A stretch of 64,000 bases of DNA from Georgenia ruanii (GTDB taxonomy: Bacteria > Actinomycetota > Actinomycetes > Actinomycetales > Actinomycetaceae), in contig NZ_VUKE01000002.1 of assembly GCF_009193175.1 (NCBI RefSeq), forward strand, positions 248,001 to 312,000, in the 5' to 3' direction. A program made the translations under genes and the position numbers. Each line of letters opens with the position of its first letter. Within the stretch, counting starts at the first letter, position 1. Shown piece after piece: positions 63,298-64,000 of this stretch. Under the pieces are notes generated by a model that had not been told where the DNA came from, did not search any database, and saw nothing but the letters and a program-made list of their open reading frames with translations.

Positions 63298-64000
63298 GTG
63301 AATCGTCGGATCATCTCTGCCGTCCTCATGGTGCTCGGGGTGATCGCCATCGCGCTGGCGATCGCTTCTGCCACCGTGTGGCGCCCCACGAACACCGCGA
63401 CCCTGACCCTGCCCGCCCGACCCGCCACGCCGGTGGTGATCTCCGACGCCGGTGTGCTCGACGCCGTCGCGCCGGACGTCCGGATCGTCGCGACCGCGGA
63501 CGACGGCCAGCCCGTCACCCTCGCTGTCGGGCGCACCGAGGACGTCCTGGCCTGGGTGGACGGCGCGCCGCACACCCGCATCACGGGGCTGAGCAGCTGG
63601 GAGCAGCTGGCGGTGAAGGACGTCGCAGGCGGTGAGGCGACCGCGGGCGCGACGCCCGCCGAGGGCCAGGCCGCGCTGCCCAGCCCCGCGGGCTCCGACC
63701 TGTGGGTCAGCGAGCAGACCGGCACGGGGACGGCGGAGATGTCCTGGAAGGACCGGGAGGGGCGCTGGAGCCTGCTGGCGGCGACCGACGGGACCGGGCC
63801 CGCGCCGCAGGTCTCGCTGAGCTGGCCGCGGGAGGTCAGCACCCCCTGGCTCGTGCCCGGCCTGATCGTTGGTGTGATCTTGCTCCTGGCCGGCCTCGCG
63901 CTGGCCATCCTCGAGGGCCTGACGGCGCGCGAGCTGCGCCGCCGCCAGGCCGTGGCCGCGGCACCGGAGGACGAGACCGTCGTGCTCCCGGCGGCCGAGA
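63298..64000 (+). CDS. Two-helix membrane protein of unknown function, 3' end missing
   Basis: 234 codons visible; the frame runs off the right edge. Membrane helix 1 at about 6-26 (ISAVLMVLGVIAIALAIASA), extracellular part about 27-180 with LPARPATPVVISDAGVLDAV, and helix 2 at about 183-207 (LVPGLIVGVILLLAGLALAI). It continues into a cytoplasmic segment, so the full protein is longer. The pattern suggests an actinobacterial cell-envelope protein; no domain is recognised. GTG 63298 after GGAGGACC. Confidence 0.75.
   Translation, partial: MNRRIISAVLMVLGVIAIALAIASATVWRPTNTATLTLPARPATPVVISDAGVLDAVAPDVRIVATADDGQPVTLAVGRTEDVLAWVDGAPHTRITGLSSWEQLAVKDVAGGEATAGATPAEGQAALPSPAGSDLWVSEQTGTGTAEMSWKDREGRWSLLAATDGTGPAPQVSLSWPREVSTPWLVPGLIVGVILLLAGLALAILEGLTARELRRRQAVAAAPEDETVVLPAAE

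Overview
The window is about 73-75% GC by eye and carries the gene set of a free-living actinobacterium, most likely a Micrococcales member near Georgenia, Cellulomonas or Actinotalea. The genus is an inference. Actinobacterial marks are the fused Kgd-type 2-oxoglutarate decarboxylase/dehydrogenase, the NucS mismatch endonuclease in place of MutS/MutL, a Rho with a long Ala/Glu/Lys-rich insertion, a DUF2550 gene directly behind atpC, and the order argS-lysA-hom-thrC-thrB-rho-rpmE-prfA-prmC-sua5-wecA-atpI-atpBEFHAGDC. No phage, insertion sequence, CRISPR array or rRNA was seen. There is one tRNA, tRNA-Arg(CCG).

Region 1 (1-9.8 kb) is a molybdoenzyme island. It holds a two-cluster ferredoxin-like protein cut by the window edge, a TorD/DmsD chaperone, a complete dmsABC set for a DMSO-reductase-family enzyme (Tat-exported catalytic subunit, four-cluster electron-transfer subunit, membrane anchor), and the cofactor genes moaA, moaD and moaE with a DUF6457 gene. 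moaC and the MoeA/MogA/MobA steps are not here. A GDSL-like protein without its catalytic serine lies beside moaA.

Region 2 (10-11.6 kb) is a hipBA toxin-antitoxin locus. Its hipA has lost the N-terminal subdomain and is frameshifted. The operator and promoter in front of hipB read clearly. Region 3 (11.6-21.7 kb) holds kgd, an OmpR-type two-component pair, two tandem CNNM/HlyC membrane proteins and a secreted M23 peptidase with a structured leader. Region 4 (22-31.5 kb) is a branched-chain amino acid/amide type ABC transporter operon, a GAF/PucR regulator with a 3-hydroxybutyrate-dehydrogenase-like gene, a glycerophosphodiesterase, a TetR regulator and tRNA-Arg.

Region 5 (31.6-54.8 kb) is the conserved housekeeping backbone: arginyl-tRNA synthetase, lysine and threonine synthesis, Rho, ribosomal protein L31, release factor 1 with its methyltransferase, tRNA threonylcarbamoylation, a lipid-linked sugar transferase and the whole F1Fo ATP synthase operon. 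Region 6 (54.8-64 kb) holds a NUDIX hydrolase, NucS, a nagA-GH1 glycosidase pair, small metabolic genes and regulators, a DivIVA-like coiled-coil protein and the start of a two-helix membrane protein.

A recurring oddity is short GC-rich tandem repeats in intergenic gaps (1755, 9095, 21707, 23490, 63056), several made of hairpin units. The best candidates for a second look are the trimmed hipA, the serine-less GDSL protein, the hairpin arrays, and an operator-like palindrome after rho that shares its core with the hipB operator.
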